A stretch of DNA of 64,000 nucleotides. Origin: Dirofilaria immitis (Eukaryota; Nematoda; Chromadorea; Rhabditida; Onchocercidae). The notes below the pieces were generated by a model. That model worked only from the letters and a program-made list of their open reading frames with translations, did no database searches and was not told the DNA's origin. Location: assembly GCA_024305405.1 (NCBI GenBank), contig JAKNDB010000097.1, positions 241,001-305,000 of the forward strand, in the 5' to 3' direction. How positions within the stretch are numbered: the first letter of the stretch is position 1; each line of letters begins with the position of its first letter. Both the position numbers and the translations under genes were made by a program. Positions 36,901 to 51,120 of the stretch are shown here, piece by piece.

Positions 36901-38369
36901 CTTATTTACAACTTTAAACTTATTAAAAATATAATTTCATGTACTCTTATTTTATCATAACTTTTTCATACTTCCATTATGTAAATTTTATTTTAAAAAA
37001 AGGAAAAAAGAAATGTGTGAAAGTAAGAATAAAAAAATTAATTAAAAAAAATTGGAATATTTTAATATTTTTTAAAACATTGATTATTCCAAGATTTATA
37101 TGAATTTTAAATCATTAAAACTTTAGTTTTAAACGTTTAAAATTTTTAGCCTTTACTATACTCTTTCTATTATTGTTAATTTTGTTTAAAAAAATTATAA
37201 AAGAATTAAAATATTTGGAATAATTAAAAAAATTTCACATCTATTATGGCCTAATTTTATTTTATATTTCAAATTTTTTTAAATTATAATTTCATATATT
37301 TTGAATATAAATATTTTATTACCAAATTTATCGCTTTTTTATAATTTTTTTATTTTTTGTTTTTCTTTTTCTAAGAAAAATGATTCTAAAATTCGATTAA
37401 ATTTAAAAATTGCATCCATCCTTTTTACCTTTCCATCATTTTAATTAATTTTTTTTTACTTCTTTTTTGCTATCATTTACCAAAATATGAATTAATTTAA
37501 TTTAGCATTAGGCAGAAAAAAAGTTCTATTAATTTTGAAAATTTTATACAAACATATTTGAAGAGAAATAATATGAAAGTTCTATTAATTTATTAATTGA
37601 AAAAAAAAAGTTTTATTAAAAAAATTCTATTAATAAATTTTGTCTCTTTTTTTCGTACTTTTTAACAATAACACATTTTTTTTTGATTTTAAAATTTAAA
37701 TTCTTACTTATAATTTAGTACAAATAAAAAAATTCAAATAAATTTTTTCTACAAACAATAAAAATTAAATCAAAAAATCAAATTTAAAAACTTAAAAACG
37801 CTTAATTTGATAATAAATAAAATGTTAGACAAAATTCGAAATCTTTTAAATTTCATATTATTTCTCTTCAAATATGTTTGTATAAAATCATAGATGTTGC
37901 AAACAATATTGTAAATAATAATAATTATTAATTATTATTGATAGTATTCAGTAATAAATTTTAAATTTCCAAAGTAAATATTTCAAATATTTTTGACAAT
38001 TAAAATTTGTTTCATAAAATTGCTACTAAAAATGCAATGCTTTGCTATTTCTAATTAATTATTAAATTTTCTAACATATAGAAAAAAATGATACATTATT
38101 GTATGCTTTTTGTATATATAATGAAACAAAAAGGTCAAAGGTTGTCAGAAGATATATTATGTACAAATCATCAAACTTAAATATGTTTACTCATTACTTA
38201 ATAAAGCACAAAGTTACAGAACATATTTATTTACTTTTTGTTAGGGAACGGTTGAAGTAGATAGATATTCCATCTTATTATTTCAATTATGAATTAATTT
38301 AATTCGGAAAATTATAATTCGTACTATATTTCTTTCAATTTTTTGGCCTCCTAATTTATACCGTATCCT

Positions 38370-38725
38370 TTTATTTGTCTGGCATTTTACTTATACCGTA
38401 TTTCTATCGTATGATTGTTAGTATTTCAAGTTATACTGTATTTTTATTATCTTTCTAGTATTTTAAATATCTTTGTTATATGTATAGTGTTTCATATTAT
38501 ATTGCATTTTTGTTATTTGTCTAGTATTTTAATGTTTACTATAACCGTATTATGTATACTTAATATTCCAATTTATGCTACATTTCTGTTATTTGTTTAG
38601 CACTCTAATTTCCACTATGTATTTCATTTTATTTGTTAAGCATTCTAACTTACGATACATTCCTGTTATTTGCTTAGCATTCTAAGCTTTACTACATTTC
38701 TGCTATTTATTTAGCATTCCGTAAA
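38370..38725. repeat. Degenerate tandem repeat, unit about 50 bp
   Basis: Repeats of the pattern 'tttctgttatttgtttagcat' followed by 'tctaattt.tactaca', six to seven units with drift. Confidence 0.65.
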
Positions 38726-41700
38726 AAATTTTTAATCCAACAAGAAAAAATAAACTTTAATTTCTAAGTTTAGCTTAGGGAATTGTTTACCATATTATTT
38801 TTTGTTATTTCATTTTATTTACTTTTGTAAGTCCAATGTCCACAATTCCTTCAGATATATCTTTTGTTCCATTGATGTAAGTTTAAACATAAAATTTGTT
38901 TATAATTAATTTCTTTTAATTATATCATTTATATAATATTTTAAAATCAAAAATTATAAAATAAAATGAATGGCTTATTTATGCCATTTGAAAAAGAAAC
39001 AAATTAAAATTTTAAAAATTATTTTAAAAGTAAAATTAAAATTTGTAAACATAAAATTTTGACAAATAATTGATTCAAATTTTAAAATAATTATAAAAGA
39101 ATAATAAAATTTACATTTCTCTTATTAATCAGAAATAATTAGCATAAATTTTCCTTAAAGTTTTCCTTACAATTTTCCATATTCTCGAATAGATAAATAA
39201 TATTTTTATTTGTAAATTTTTCATTATTATTCAACAACAGAAAAAAACGTTGCTAATTATTATTTTTTTTAAATTTTTCATATGCTAATTATTACAAAAA
39301 AAAAGAAAAGAATTATCAATTATCGATAAAATGATATTTGCAAAAGTCGAGAATTCTTGACATTTAAACGACTCATCATATATAAGTAATATTTGTTATC
39401 ATTAACAGGCCATTTTCTCAATTTTTTTACAAAACCTACAAAATTTCTAAATAAATATTACATATATATATATATTACAGTCATATATTTAATAGATATT
39501 ATTAAATCGAAGTAAAGATGATAAGATGATTATTTATTGATGACATATGTTGATGTCACATTGCATCAACAAGTTAACATATCAAATTATCACCTATAAA
39601 CTTTTCTATCTTTTCATATCATTTTAAATTTTAATTTTTAGTTGATAATATTTAATATTTAATTTCGTTAAAAATTTAAATTTTTGTTTTTATCACTTAC
39701 TGATAATCATCCCATTTATGTTTTACAATTAAAAATATATAAATATCATAATTTAAATAATTTTAAATTAAAATAGGAAATGAATAAATAAATTTCATTT
39801 GTTTATATTACGAAATATGCTTTATGTAATAAAACTATTAATTTTAAAATTATTAAAAGTATATAATAACTTTTATTTTAATTTATTCATATTTGAAATA
39901 CTCTATAAATGTGCTCAAATTTAGGTCAAACTAATAAATAGCCTATAGGAAAGATAGGAATGATATATTCATAATAAATATCAACGAATAATGTCAACAA
40001 TAAACAGTATGTGATCACATCTGTCTGATGAAATATTTATTCATTATTAATCTATTCCAATTATATTTAATTTTTCGTAAAATTTATCATTTATAATCAT
40101 TTTCAATTAATTATTATTTATTTAAAAAGAAATTTGTTAAAATTCATTAACATTTATTGATAAATTATTATCAATAAATGTTAAAAAATTTGAAATTTAT
40201 CAATTTTCTTGTTGCGAATAATTTTTATATAAAAATTAATTATTCCATTAATTAATTAATTATTCAGTTTTTTTTCAAACGATAAATATATTTTTTCATA
40301 AAAACGAAAATTAAGAAATCTATTTGAATTTACAGTTAAAGAATTTTTTGATATTCTAATTCAAATTGGCAATTCTAATTCGAATTAGCAATTCTAATTC
40401 AAATTAGTTAAAATGAATTTATTAAATTTTTAAATTTTTTTCAAAAAATAATCAAAAATATCAAATTTCAATTTTATTTAAAAAAATAAATTTATTATAT
40501 ATGATAATTTGAATTAATTATCAATGATAATAGTTTCTTTTATAAAAATTTTATTCAATCTAAAAATTTATTAAAATTTTTTTAGCTTTTAAAAATAAAA
40601 TTATCAAAAAAAGTTCACATTTTTATTTTTCTGATAATAAAATAATCTTTTTTTTCGCTCTTTTCTTTCTGCATTTTTCCTTATCATTAAATAATCATTC
40701 GGATCCGGAAATGTTAAATAAAGGAGGGATCGAAATTTGGAAGAAAATGATAACGACGAAAAAATCTATAGTGTGATCATTTTTTTTCCTTTCCGCCTCT
40801 CTCTCTCTCTTTCTCTCTCCCTCTCTCTTTTCTTCTCATTTTTTTTGAAATATATAATTTCAAATTTTTACTCATTTACTCAATAATACATATCTTTTCA
40901 TTCATCCTGTAATTATGTAATAAAATAAAAAAAAAAAGAAATTAAAAATATTTTTTCATTTAAATAGCAATAATTTGGTTATAAATTAATTTATAAAAAG
41001 TGACATTCTGAAGGACATATATAATATCTAATTTTTCTTTTTTCTTTTTTTTGCGAAAATTTATATTCAAAGAAAAAAAAAGGAAAATAATTAAAATAAT
41101 TCTTTTTTTTTTGTATTATTATTATTTACAAATTATAAAATAAATTAAATATTAAAATGAATGAATTATTTATACAAAAATTTCTTATATTTCTCTTTTA
41201 TAATATCAATTTTTCTTTTTTGTATTTTATATTTGTTTTTTTTTTTAAATATTATTTCGAAGCGATTAATAATTTTAGAGAGAAAAAAAATTTTGACTAA
41301 TTTTTTGAGGAAAATTCCTTTTTTCTTTCCTTTGAAAACAAAAATTTCATTAATTTTATTTTTTGATTTGTAAAAATAATAATACCAAAAAAAAAAATTT
41401 GAATATAAATTTTTGTTAAAAATAAAAAAATAAATTAATAATTTATTATTTAATTTAAAAATTAAAAAAAAGTTTTTTTCACTCTTTGATTTGAAAAATT
41501 TCATAAATATTAATTGGAAATGAATAATTTTAAAAGATTTTTAATAGGAAATTATTTTTTGATTATAATTTCAAATAAATTATTTCATTTAAAAATTATA
41601 ATAAATTATCACATATGGATGGATAAATTATTTGAATATGCTTAATTTACATTTTGTTAAATTTTATAAGAAAATTATTATTATAACAAGATGTTTACCA

Positions 41701-42390
41701 TATGTTTCAACTTGTTAAACATTTGACCTTTGATTTATCATTGAAAAATTTAACCTTTTATAAAAATCGGACATATAATGAAAAAGAAAGAGAGAAAGAG
41801 ACAGACGTAGAGAGACAGAGAGAGAGAGAGGGACAGAGATAGTGTGTGTTTGTACAATCATTCATTTTCATACTTATTGCAAACAGTCATTTAAAATGTA
41901 TGCATGCATAATGCATGCGAAATGCATGTTTACAATATATATACGTAAATAATGATGGAATATATTAGTAATAGTTTGAGAAATGCATGTTTGCTTGCTT
42001 TTTAAAAATGTTCATAAATGAGAATGAGAGAATGTCTCTTGCAATTATCATTAGTATATTTATTTGTATTTATCAAATTATCAAATTATACAAGCAAGTT
42101 CATTCCAGAACAATCTTTCTCGCTACGAGAATTTCAATTTCTCATTATCGAGAATATGTATAATAAATTGTTAAAATTAGGTTAATTTTTAATTTCCTCA
42201 CTTCTCTTAAATTCTTGTCATATTTATTCGATACAAATTTTATATTTAGCAATTCATTCATCAAATGAATCATTGAAGCGTTAAATCATCGATATATTTA
42301 CATATATATTTTCATACAAAATGATCATTTTAAATAGTAAAAACTTTTTCCGTTTTAAATTATTAATTTATGCATCATTTCATCGATCAT

Positions 42391-42760
42391 TCATTCATAA
42401 ATATATTTGTTGCATTTCTTTCTTTCTACGTGCCTTATTTGAAATATTGGAATTTGAATTGATTAAAATTAAATTAAAACTATCATTCATAAATATATTT
42501 GTTGCATTTCTTTCTTTATACGTGCCTTATTTGAAATATTGGAATTTGAATTGATTAAAATTAAATTAAAACTATCATTCATAAATATATTTGTTGCATT
42601 TCTTTCTTTATACGTGCCTTATTTGAAATATTGGAATTTGAATTGATTAAATTAAATTAAAATTATCATTCATAAATATATTTGTTGCATTTCCCTCCAT
42701 GTGTAACAATTCTATTCGCGGCTCATTTGAATTATTTAAATTTGAATCGATTAAGATTAA
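42391..42760. repeat. 92-bp minisatellite, about 3.7 units
   Basis: Units at 42,391, 42,483, 42,575 and 42,666 begin 'tcattcataaatatatttg' and include 'cgtgccttatttgaaatatt'. The second and third are almost identical. Confidence 0.9.
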
Positions 42761-42894
42761 ACTAAATATAACAACGATTAATGATATAGCAGAGAGATGA
42801 TTAGAGGAGAAAGAAGACGACGAAGAAAATACAGGAAATACGAAATTTTGATAAATAAATAAATGACCGGATCGAACAATAGATGATAATAATC

Positions 42895-42900
42895 ATGATA

Positions 42901-42931
<31 letters not shown>
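42895..42931. repeat. (GAT)n microsatellite
   Basis: About twelve ATG units. Confidence 0.9.
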
Positions 42932-43740
42932 GATAGTAATCGGTATGCCCTTTGTATACTTAAGCATCTTTCAATTCGATCCGATCAATTTTAAGTTAAC
43001 TCTCTACGGTATTCATTTTACTTTTCCTCTCTCTCTCTCTTCCTCTCTCTTCCTCCCACTCTCTCTCTCTTTTATCCTTAATTAATCTATCTAAATTGTT
43101 TCCTGTTTCGAGACTATAATTTACAACCTCATTAAAATCTTACAACTACAATAAGCTACCGAAAACCATATGCTTTCTATTAATCTATTTAACGATTAAA
43201 TATATTTTTAAAATTTTGTATGATACATATTAGCTTGTTGCTTTAAAATTCCTTAATTTATATTTTATTTTATTTTTTCTATTTCTTATATAAAAAGCTT
43301 TTAAATATATAAATGTGATTTTTTTTTATCCAAATAAATTCCACAATTTAATCGATAACATATCAGTAAATGATTCAATTTACTCATACATTAATCAGGA
43401 TGATTCATTCATTTACTGTTTATTTTTAATACGAACAAAACTAAATTGTAAAGTTTTAAATTTGATTAAAAGATCGATATTTAAATATTGATGTTCATAT
43501 CAGTAAATGATACATTAATTAGGATTATTTCATGATTGATATTTCTAATTATTTTTTAATGTAAATAAGATAGATTCAATATCATATCAGTAAAAGATAT
43601 ATCTGCTTGTAGATTTAAATTAAGAAACAATCATACATACATTTCTAATTACGCTTTAATATGCAAAGATGGTTTTAGTGGCAAAGATTTTAAGGTTAAA
43701 TAAGAGATTAGCAAAATAGTTCAATTGCATTATTTAGTAG

Positions 43741-43881
43741 TTAGAATGTTGGGGTCATGCTGATTGCGTATTCTCGATGAGTCTCGATGACGAATTCTAT
43801 ATTATTGTCACATATGGTGATAGAGAGGAGGGACATTTCATCATTCGCTCTATTAGCCATGGTATTAAAATGATTTTCTAA
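43741..43881. other. Short island open on both strands
   Basis: About 140 bp with clearly higher GC. The plus strand is open for 46 codons up to a TAA (it includes GHADCVFSMSLDDEFYIIVT). The minus strand is open for 39 codons from an ATG at 43,860 (MANRANDEMSLLSITICDNN). Only one could be real. It could be a lone exon or an inserted foreign piece. I recognise neither reading. Confidence 0.4.
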
Positions 43882-43918
43882 GTACTTACATACTCTGCAA
43901 CTTATCTAACTAACCTTT

Positions 43919-43920
<2 letters not shown>

Positions 43921-43954
<34 letters not shown>
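43921..43954. repeat. (GTA)n microsatellite
   Basis: Eleven GTA units. Confidence 0.9.
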
Positions 43955-43955
<1 letters not shown>

Positions 43956-44924
43956 TTCAATTTAATTTCCTTCTTCTCCTCCTTCTCCTCAATTTCCTTT
44001 GTCTTTCTTCAATTTCATTTCATCATGCTTCCTTTTCCTTCCCTTCTATTTTCAACTATTAATTTCCTTCCAAAATGAAGGCGACAATGCTTTTCATAAA
44101 CAAAATCGTAAAATGACGATAAACATCAACAATTCTCGCTTATACAGCTTATTATTATTATTATTATCACCAACACCAATCATCAATCATCATTATCATC
44201 ATCATACTTTGTTATTGTTATTAAAAATAATTATTGTTGCAATCAAAATGATTCCATTCATAATTATATTAAATTAATTAACATTAATTTATAATTGAAC
44301 GAATTAGGAGGAAGAAATGAGAATTTAAAATTTTCATTTTCATTTCGAATTTATAAATTCTTTTTTTTCATATTTTTGCATTCTTTTTTCTTTTTTTTCA
44401 CATATATTCTATTAATATTTTAATGAAAGATTGATAAAATTAAAATTTCGATTTTCTTTTTCTTTTTTTTCATTTTTAAAAATAAGAAAGTTTTTCGAGA
44501 AAAGCGAAAGTTTACATATCATGCAATTGATGATAAAATTCTCGAATTGCACTCTTACTGATATTATTTATGAATGTGAAGTGATTCATATGTTTACATT
44601 TCTATCAAATTGCACTTACATGATTCGTTGATGAATAAATTTTGCAAATTATTTTCATCAGGTCAAAGGTTAAGCATATAGCATTTGTTTATAATCATAC
44701 TATTAGCTGTTTATTTGTTATCTTATTTATCTTTATTGTTAGTTTTTATCGAGCAATAAAATACTCAAATGAGAAAAGATTGAGCAAACATTTTATAGCT
44801 AATAAAACTTGAGCTTATTTCATTCATATATTCTATCATTTCTTATTTGACATATAATCATATCATATATCTGTTCAGTTTCTGATAATTTATGGCAAAC
44901 AATCGATTATTAGTATGATTTATA

Positions 44925-45078
44925 ATATCATTTTCCAATTTCTATCATTATCATTCTTATTATCATCAATATTTTTATCATTGTTAATAATTATATGCTA
45001 TTAATTGTTATTACTAATTATTATTATTACCATTACTTAATATTATCATTATTAATTGCTTTATTATTTTCATTATAA

Positions 45079-45112
<34 letters not shown>

Positions 45113-45497
45113 TTATAATTGCAATTAACTATTATTGCTGTTGCTCATCACTATCATTATCATTATTTTCATCATAATTATGTTTATGATTTATGGTCGT
45201 TTCGAAATGTACATTATTATCATAAATATTATAGTATTATACTTTTATTTATTATCATTTTTAAATCATGATTTATGAAATTCAAAACATATCATTACTT
45301 AGTATTATAAATCATTTACTATTATTATTCATTATGACTAGAATTAATTATTATTGATGTTGCTTATCATTATTATTATTATTACCGTAATTATGATTAT
45401 GATTTATGATCATTTCAAAAATATATTATTATCATGAATATTATCAATATCATACTTTTATTTATTATCACTTCTTTATCATAATTTATTAAATTCA
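44925..45497. repeat. ATT-rich array with a 190-bp tandem duplication
   Basis: Imperfect ATT/ATC triplets; 45,106-45,290 and 45,327-45,497 are two diverged copies of one unit ending in 'cttttatttattatca'. Confidence 0.65.
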
Positions 45498-45803
45498 AAA
45501 TAACTAAGGAATAAATTTGCATATTTCATGATTTTTTTCTTTTCCTATTCTTGACTATCATATTAATTGAATGAATCATTTTGAAATCTCATAGATCAAA
45601 TGATTCAATTCGTCGTTCATTAATTTATATCTTTTTTTTTTTTTAAAATTTCTATCCATGCGAAATAGATCATATCTGTTATATATATATATATATACTA
45701 AGCATCAAGAAGGAGAATCTTTTAAATTTCGAGAATTTCTCGTTTCTTTTTCTCCTTGTCAGCTAAATTTGAACTGGAGAAGATTAAAAAAAAGTTGAAG
45801 AGG

Positions 45804-45988
45804 CTTGAATGAGAATTTTGTTTGTCGAGATATTGTTGTTATAAATAAAACGACTACTTCTACTATCAATCATTTCAATTCGTAATCTAACACCTTTTTT
45901 TTTGAAATTAAAATTCAAATATACCTTTTCGATATAATAAAATCTAATTATAACAACAACATCTCGACAAACAAAATTCTCATTCAAG
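45804..45988. mobile_element. Foldback element with 40-bp inverted ends
   Basis: The left end, CTTGAATGAGAATTTTGTTT and on through a 'gtcgagatattgttgttat' core, is matched in reverse complement at 45,948-45,988 with about one mismatch. The 185-bp length, AT-rich middle and long inverted ends suggest a MITE. I see no clear target-site duplication. Confidence 0.55.
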
Positions 45989-46110
45989 TATTCCTTTTTT
46001 TTTATTTGTACAAATTTTTTTTTTTTATTTTTATTTGTACAAATTCAAATATATAGTCTTCAGTATAATAAAATCTTATTACCTGTATTTTTTATTTGTA
46101 TAAGGTGTTA

Positions 46111-46220
46111 TTAGATTATAATTCAAATCTCGACTATATGATATATTGTTAGATTATAATTCAAATCTCGACTATATGATATATTGTTAGATTATAATTC
46201 AAATCTCGACTATATGATAT
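46111..46220. repeat. 38-bp tandem repeat, three units
   Basis: Three nearly perfect copies starting 'ttagattataattcaaatc' at 46,111, 46,149 and 46,187. Confidence 0.9.
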
Positions 46221-46345
46221 TTATAAAAAATTTCTTGCAATTTTCGATAATTTTTATTAATGCTTTTTTTTCTCTTATTGTATTGCGAGAATTACTTGAT
46301 CAATAAACTTTTTTATCGTTTAATAATTGAAGTATTAAAGTATAT

Positions 46346-46510
46346 ATTTTTTTTCCTTATAATTCGATCCTTAATTATTCAATTTCAAATATTTAATTAT
46401 ATAAATTTTCCTTATTATAAAATAATCCATCTAAAATCGAAAATAATTTTCTTTCTTATAATTCGATTTTTAATTATTCATTTTCAAATGTTTAATTATA
46501 TAGACTTTCT
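46346..46510. repeat. Two tandem copies of a 100-bp unit
   Basis: 'cttataattcgat' followed by 'ttaattattca' occurs twice with similar flanks. Confidence 0.65.
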
Positions 46511-48669
46511 TTTCCTCAATATAAGAAATTCCTGCTGAAATCAAAAATAAAAATCATTTTTCTTTTTTTTTTTTATACAAGTTAAATAATTCTTTCTTAT
46601 CAGAGAGATAAAAATGATTAATTTAAAAAGGAAAGGGTATGAATGATAAATAATCAAATACTAATATTATTTAAGTGTTAAATATTATCAAATTGTTTAT
46701 TTTTTTTCATTTTATATAATACTGGGATGAATTCATCAATAAATTAAAATCTATTTTGATGATTAAGTATTGTATGATAATTAAGCATTGTAATTAATCT
46801 CAATTTAAATCATGATAATTTTGAATGGATAATATATAGAATAATAATAACAGTCTAATTCATTAATTAAATATTGTAATCAATTTTAATTTAAATTATG
46901 ATAATTTTAAATAGATAATATATAACTTGTATAAAGTCAAAGGTCAACATTATAAATAGTTGAGTTATAATTGAAGTTTCAGTTTTATGCATAAATAAAT
47001 GATTGACAGTATTTCATCCATCTCTAAGAATGGATTGAAATGAAATGATAATTGGACCGACTGAAATATTACCAATAAAAATGAATTGTCACAATTATCA
47101 GCAATTTCAAAATTTTTCTTAGAGCTAAAAAAAAAAAAATTTGCATAATAATAGTTTGATGTGTGCGATATGAGCAATTTGCGATTTGATGAACGAATCG
47201 CAAATTACGATTTGTTCCAAAACTATTTACGCAAATTCATATGATAGATTAAAAAATTTTTTTAAAAAAACTTTTCTAAAAATTATAAAAATTGATAAAA
47301 ATAGCTATGAATTATAAATTTATTAATTAAATTTATAATTTTATTCAAAAATTTGTTGTTATTTCAAAATTTTTAAATTTATATTTTTATAAGAAAAATT
47401 TGAAATTTATCAAATTTTTTTTTTAAAAATATATACGAAAAAGATTAGAAGGAAATTGAAAATGTTTCATTTACTTTTTCTTTTGAATTAATTTTTCATT
47501 TCCAATTATATCATATCTTTTAATTAATTTTTGATTTTTCAATTATAAATGTTTATTAATTATATATATGCTAATTATATTTAAAATTTAGCAATCTTTT
47601 ATTAACATTTATAGTTTACTGCTACTATAATTATAATTTTAAATTGTTTCTTTCTTTCTTCTTAAAAAAATTATTTTTAGAGAAATATCAGTTATAATAA
47701 AATTATGAAATTATCGATTTAAAATGCATAAAAATAATAAATTAATCTGATCGATGTTTAATAAATTCGTTCAATAATTTTAGAAATTTTCAACAAAAAA
47801 AACTGAAATATGAGATTATAATTTCATAATATATTATTTCTGTTCTCGAGATCTTTCATCTTTTTTCGGTTTCTTTCTTTTTTTGATTTATCTCAAATCA
47901 AATATGAAATAGTTTGGGTAAGAGAAAAAGTTCACTTGTACCTGAGTTCATTCCAGGTTTTAATTTAAAATATTAGACGTTATTAGTTTCATTATCACTT
48001 CAGAGGTTTATTTGGAACATTTGACATACTAATCATCATAATATCATTTCAAGATAACATTTCGAATATTTGATATGTTTAAAATGGTTGAAGAAAATTT
48101 GTTAATCACTTAGGATTATATTAGATGCTTAATTTTTAAACAATCATTCAATCCAAACTTTATCAACTATATCATTCATCAATGATAGTTTATTTGATTT
48201 TTCATCTCAAAATTTTATATTTATACCTTAATTTAATTTACATAAGCTATCGTTGTTCAATAAATTTAATTATTATTTTTCTAAAAATTATTATTCATTT
48301 CCAATATTTCCGAATAAGAAAGTAAAATTAATTATAATAAAAAAATAAAAATTTAATTTTTCATATATAAAATTGATCAAATGATAGTAATTTGTGATAT
48401 GATGCAATAAATTTTTATGAGAATAGAATTTTGAATACTTAAATTTTATAATTTAAATTTAATATCAATTAAAGGCTAATGCCATGCTGCGTTATTGGAA
48501 AGTAATAAAAAAAAAATAAATTAATTTTGTATATTACAATAAATTAGCATTTGCCATCGTTAATATTTATTGATAATGGAAATGGATAATCAATAAATAT
48601 GTATATATATATATATACACATAATTATATATATGTATATATTCTTTCACTTCATTTTATAAAATTTTT

Positions 48670-49080
48670 TTTTTTCACAACTTATCAATCTTATTTTTAC
48701 AACTTATCAATCTTATTTTTACAACTTATCAATCATTTTTAAGCTTAGAATTTTTTTAATAATATATTTTTAAATTAATTATTTTTCAAATTTAAATTTG
48801 ATGCATAATTTATCAATTTGTTTTTAAGTTCAAAATTTTTAAATAACATATTTATAATTTAAATGCTCTTTCAAATTTAAATTTGAAATATAATTTATCA
48901 GTCATTTTAAATTCAGAATTTTTTGAATAATATTGTTTTTAAATTCAAATTTATTAATTTGTTTTTAAGTTGAGAATTTTTAAATAACATATTCTTAATT
49001 TAATTGCTTTTTTCAAATTTAATTTTCAGACATAATTTATCAATGATTTTTAAGGGTAGAATTTTTGGGTAATATATTTC
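48670..49080. repeat. 24-bp triplet repeat and degenerate 'atttatcaat' array
   Basis: 48,675-48,735 has three copies of 'acaacttatcaatcttattt'. It is followed by about four drifting units with 'ataatttatcaat' and 'tttttaagttcagaattttt'. Confidence 0.65.
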
Positions 49081-50579
49081 TAAAATTAAATTATGAATTT
49101 AGATTTGAAAATTGAATTAATTATATGAAGGGAAAAAAATCAGTAATTTGTTGGTATAAATATATTTATATATGTATGTATGTATGTAAAATGAAATAAG
49201 TACAAAGTTATATCAATTTTGAATTTTGAGTTTTCAAGTAATTTTCAAGCAAAAAATAAACGATTGCTATTTATAAATTTGATAGAAAATTTTAATTTAA
49301 TTTATAAAATTTACATTTTTTACATTTTAGTTCGCAATTAATAATTAATTTATCAATTAATAGCAAATTATTATCTTACATTTATTGCAAAACTTTTTAT
49401 CAATTTTAATTATTTTGACAAAATTTTTTAAATTTCCTCATTTATTTGTTAATATTATTAAATAGTTAATTGATATTCATATCAATTCTTTATGACATAT
49501 TTGTCAATATATATATTATATTAATCTTATCATTGTCAGATTATAAATCAACAATTGATTGACGTATATCTCTTTTGATTATCATCCTTCAATTCAATTA
49601 TTACTTATTATTTGTTTATTTAATATTTGTATTCTTGATTTTTATTAGTTTATAATTAATCGATTATTGATAATAATTAATTGATTTTAAAATAAATAAA
49701 AGAAACTATTAATAATTTAAAATATTTCAATTGTTTTTGCCTGCTTTATTCATTCTCTCTCCTCAAGAATGATAATTTTACATACTCATTTCAAGATTTG
49801 CTCGAGAATGAACGAATTATTATTATTGCTGTTATGATTATTATTATGATTATTATGATTATCATTATGATTATGGCTTGTTATTGTTATAAAATTTTGT
49901 TTACTCTAACCGAATTACAATTTTCAAGTCAATTAATTAGCATTCAACAGTTAACAATATCATGATAATTAAATATTTTGATGAATTCTTATTTATGCAA
50001 CAATTACCAAGTAATTATGTTTATCCGCTAGAAATGAATTGAATATATATTGAAAATAAATTTAAATTAAAAATTGAATTATTCGAAATCGATTAATTCA
50101 ATTTCATCCTTAATTTATTTCCATTTTACCTATTCAATATCATTTCAATGCCACCATTCACTCATACCTGTATAAATTTATCATTTTTAATTTTGAGATT
50201 TAATGTTGACAATAATTGAAATACATAAAATTTAACGCATTCATTAAAAAGTATCAATCAAAAAATCAATGCTCACATCAACAGGTAAACAAATAAACAA
50301 ATATATGTAATGCAATCTATTCAAACAATATGTTTATTTTCTTTTTAAATTTTGATCAATGCTTTTAATTAATACTTTCAATCAAATTTTGCAAATATAT
50401 CGATCGTTTAATTCGAGAAATTTGTTGTTGAATTATTTGAGAAATTTATCGATTGCTTAATTTTCGATTTTAAATTAATTTAGAATTACCATTTTACTTA
50501 ATTTATGCTTGCTTTGCCAAAAATTTAATTAGCGCTTCCTTCGAGAAATCATCATCTTTTGCTTTTCTCATCTATTACT

Positions 50580-50705
50580 TTATTTACGATCGATCATAAT
50601 ATTATATTATTAATTTATATTATTATTACTATTACCATTATTATTATTATTACTTATTACCACTGTCGTTATTATCATTGTTATCACTAGTTTTATAATT
50701 ATTTA

Positions 50706-50796
<91 letters not shown>

Positions 50797-51120
50797 TATT
50801 ATTATTATTATTATTAATTATTATTATTATTATTAATTATTATTATTATTATTACTAGTAGTAGTATTGCTAGTGGTAGCAAGATCATTATTATTACTAT
50901 TATTATTATTGGCGAGATCATCATTATTATTGTTATTATTACTATCATTATTTTTAGCAAGATCATCGTTATTATTGTTATTATTTTTATTTTTATTATT
51001 ATTATCAAGATCATTATCATTGTTATTAGTAAGACTATTATTATTACTATTATTATTATTAGCAAGACCATTATTATTATTATTGTTATTATTGGTGAGG
51101 TCATTATTATTACTACTAAT
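50580..51120. repeat. (TTA)n array with interruptions
   Basis: A long ATT/TTA array, almost pure from 50,707 to 50,812 and then interrupted by GCAAGA-type words. The single register creates long poly-Leu and poly-Ile frames that are not genes. Confidence 0.9.

Noticed and set aside
41161..41504. Overlapping 70- and 112-codon frames on opposite strands
   Set aside because: Lys/Phe/Ile-only composition of A- and T-runs; no splice or domain signal.
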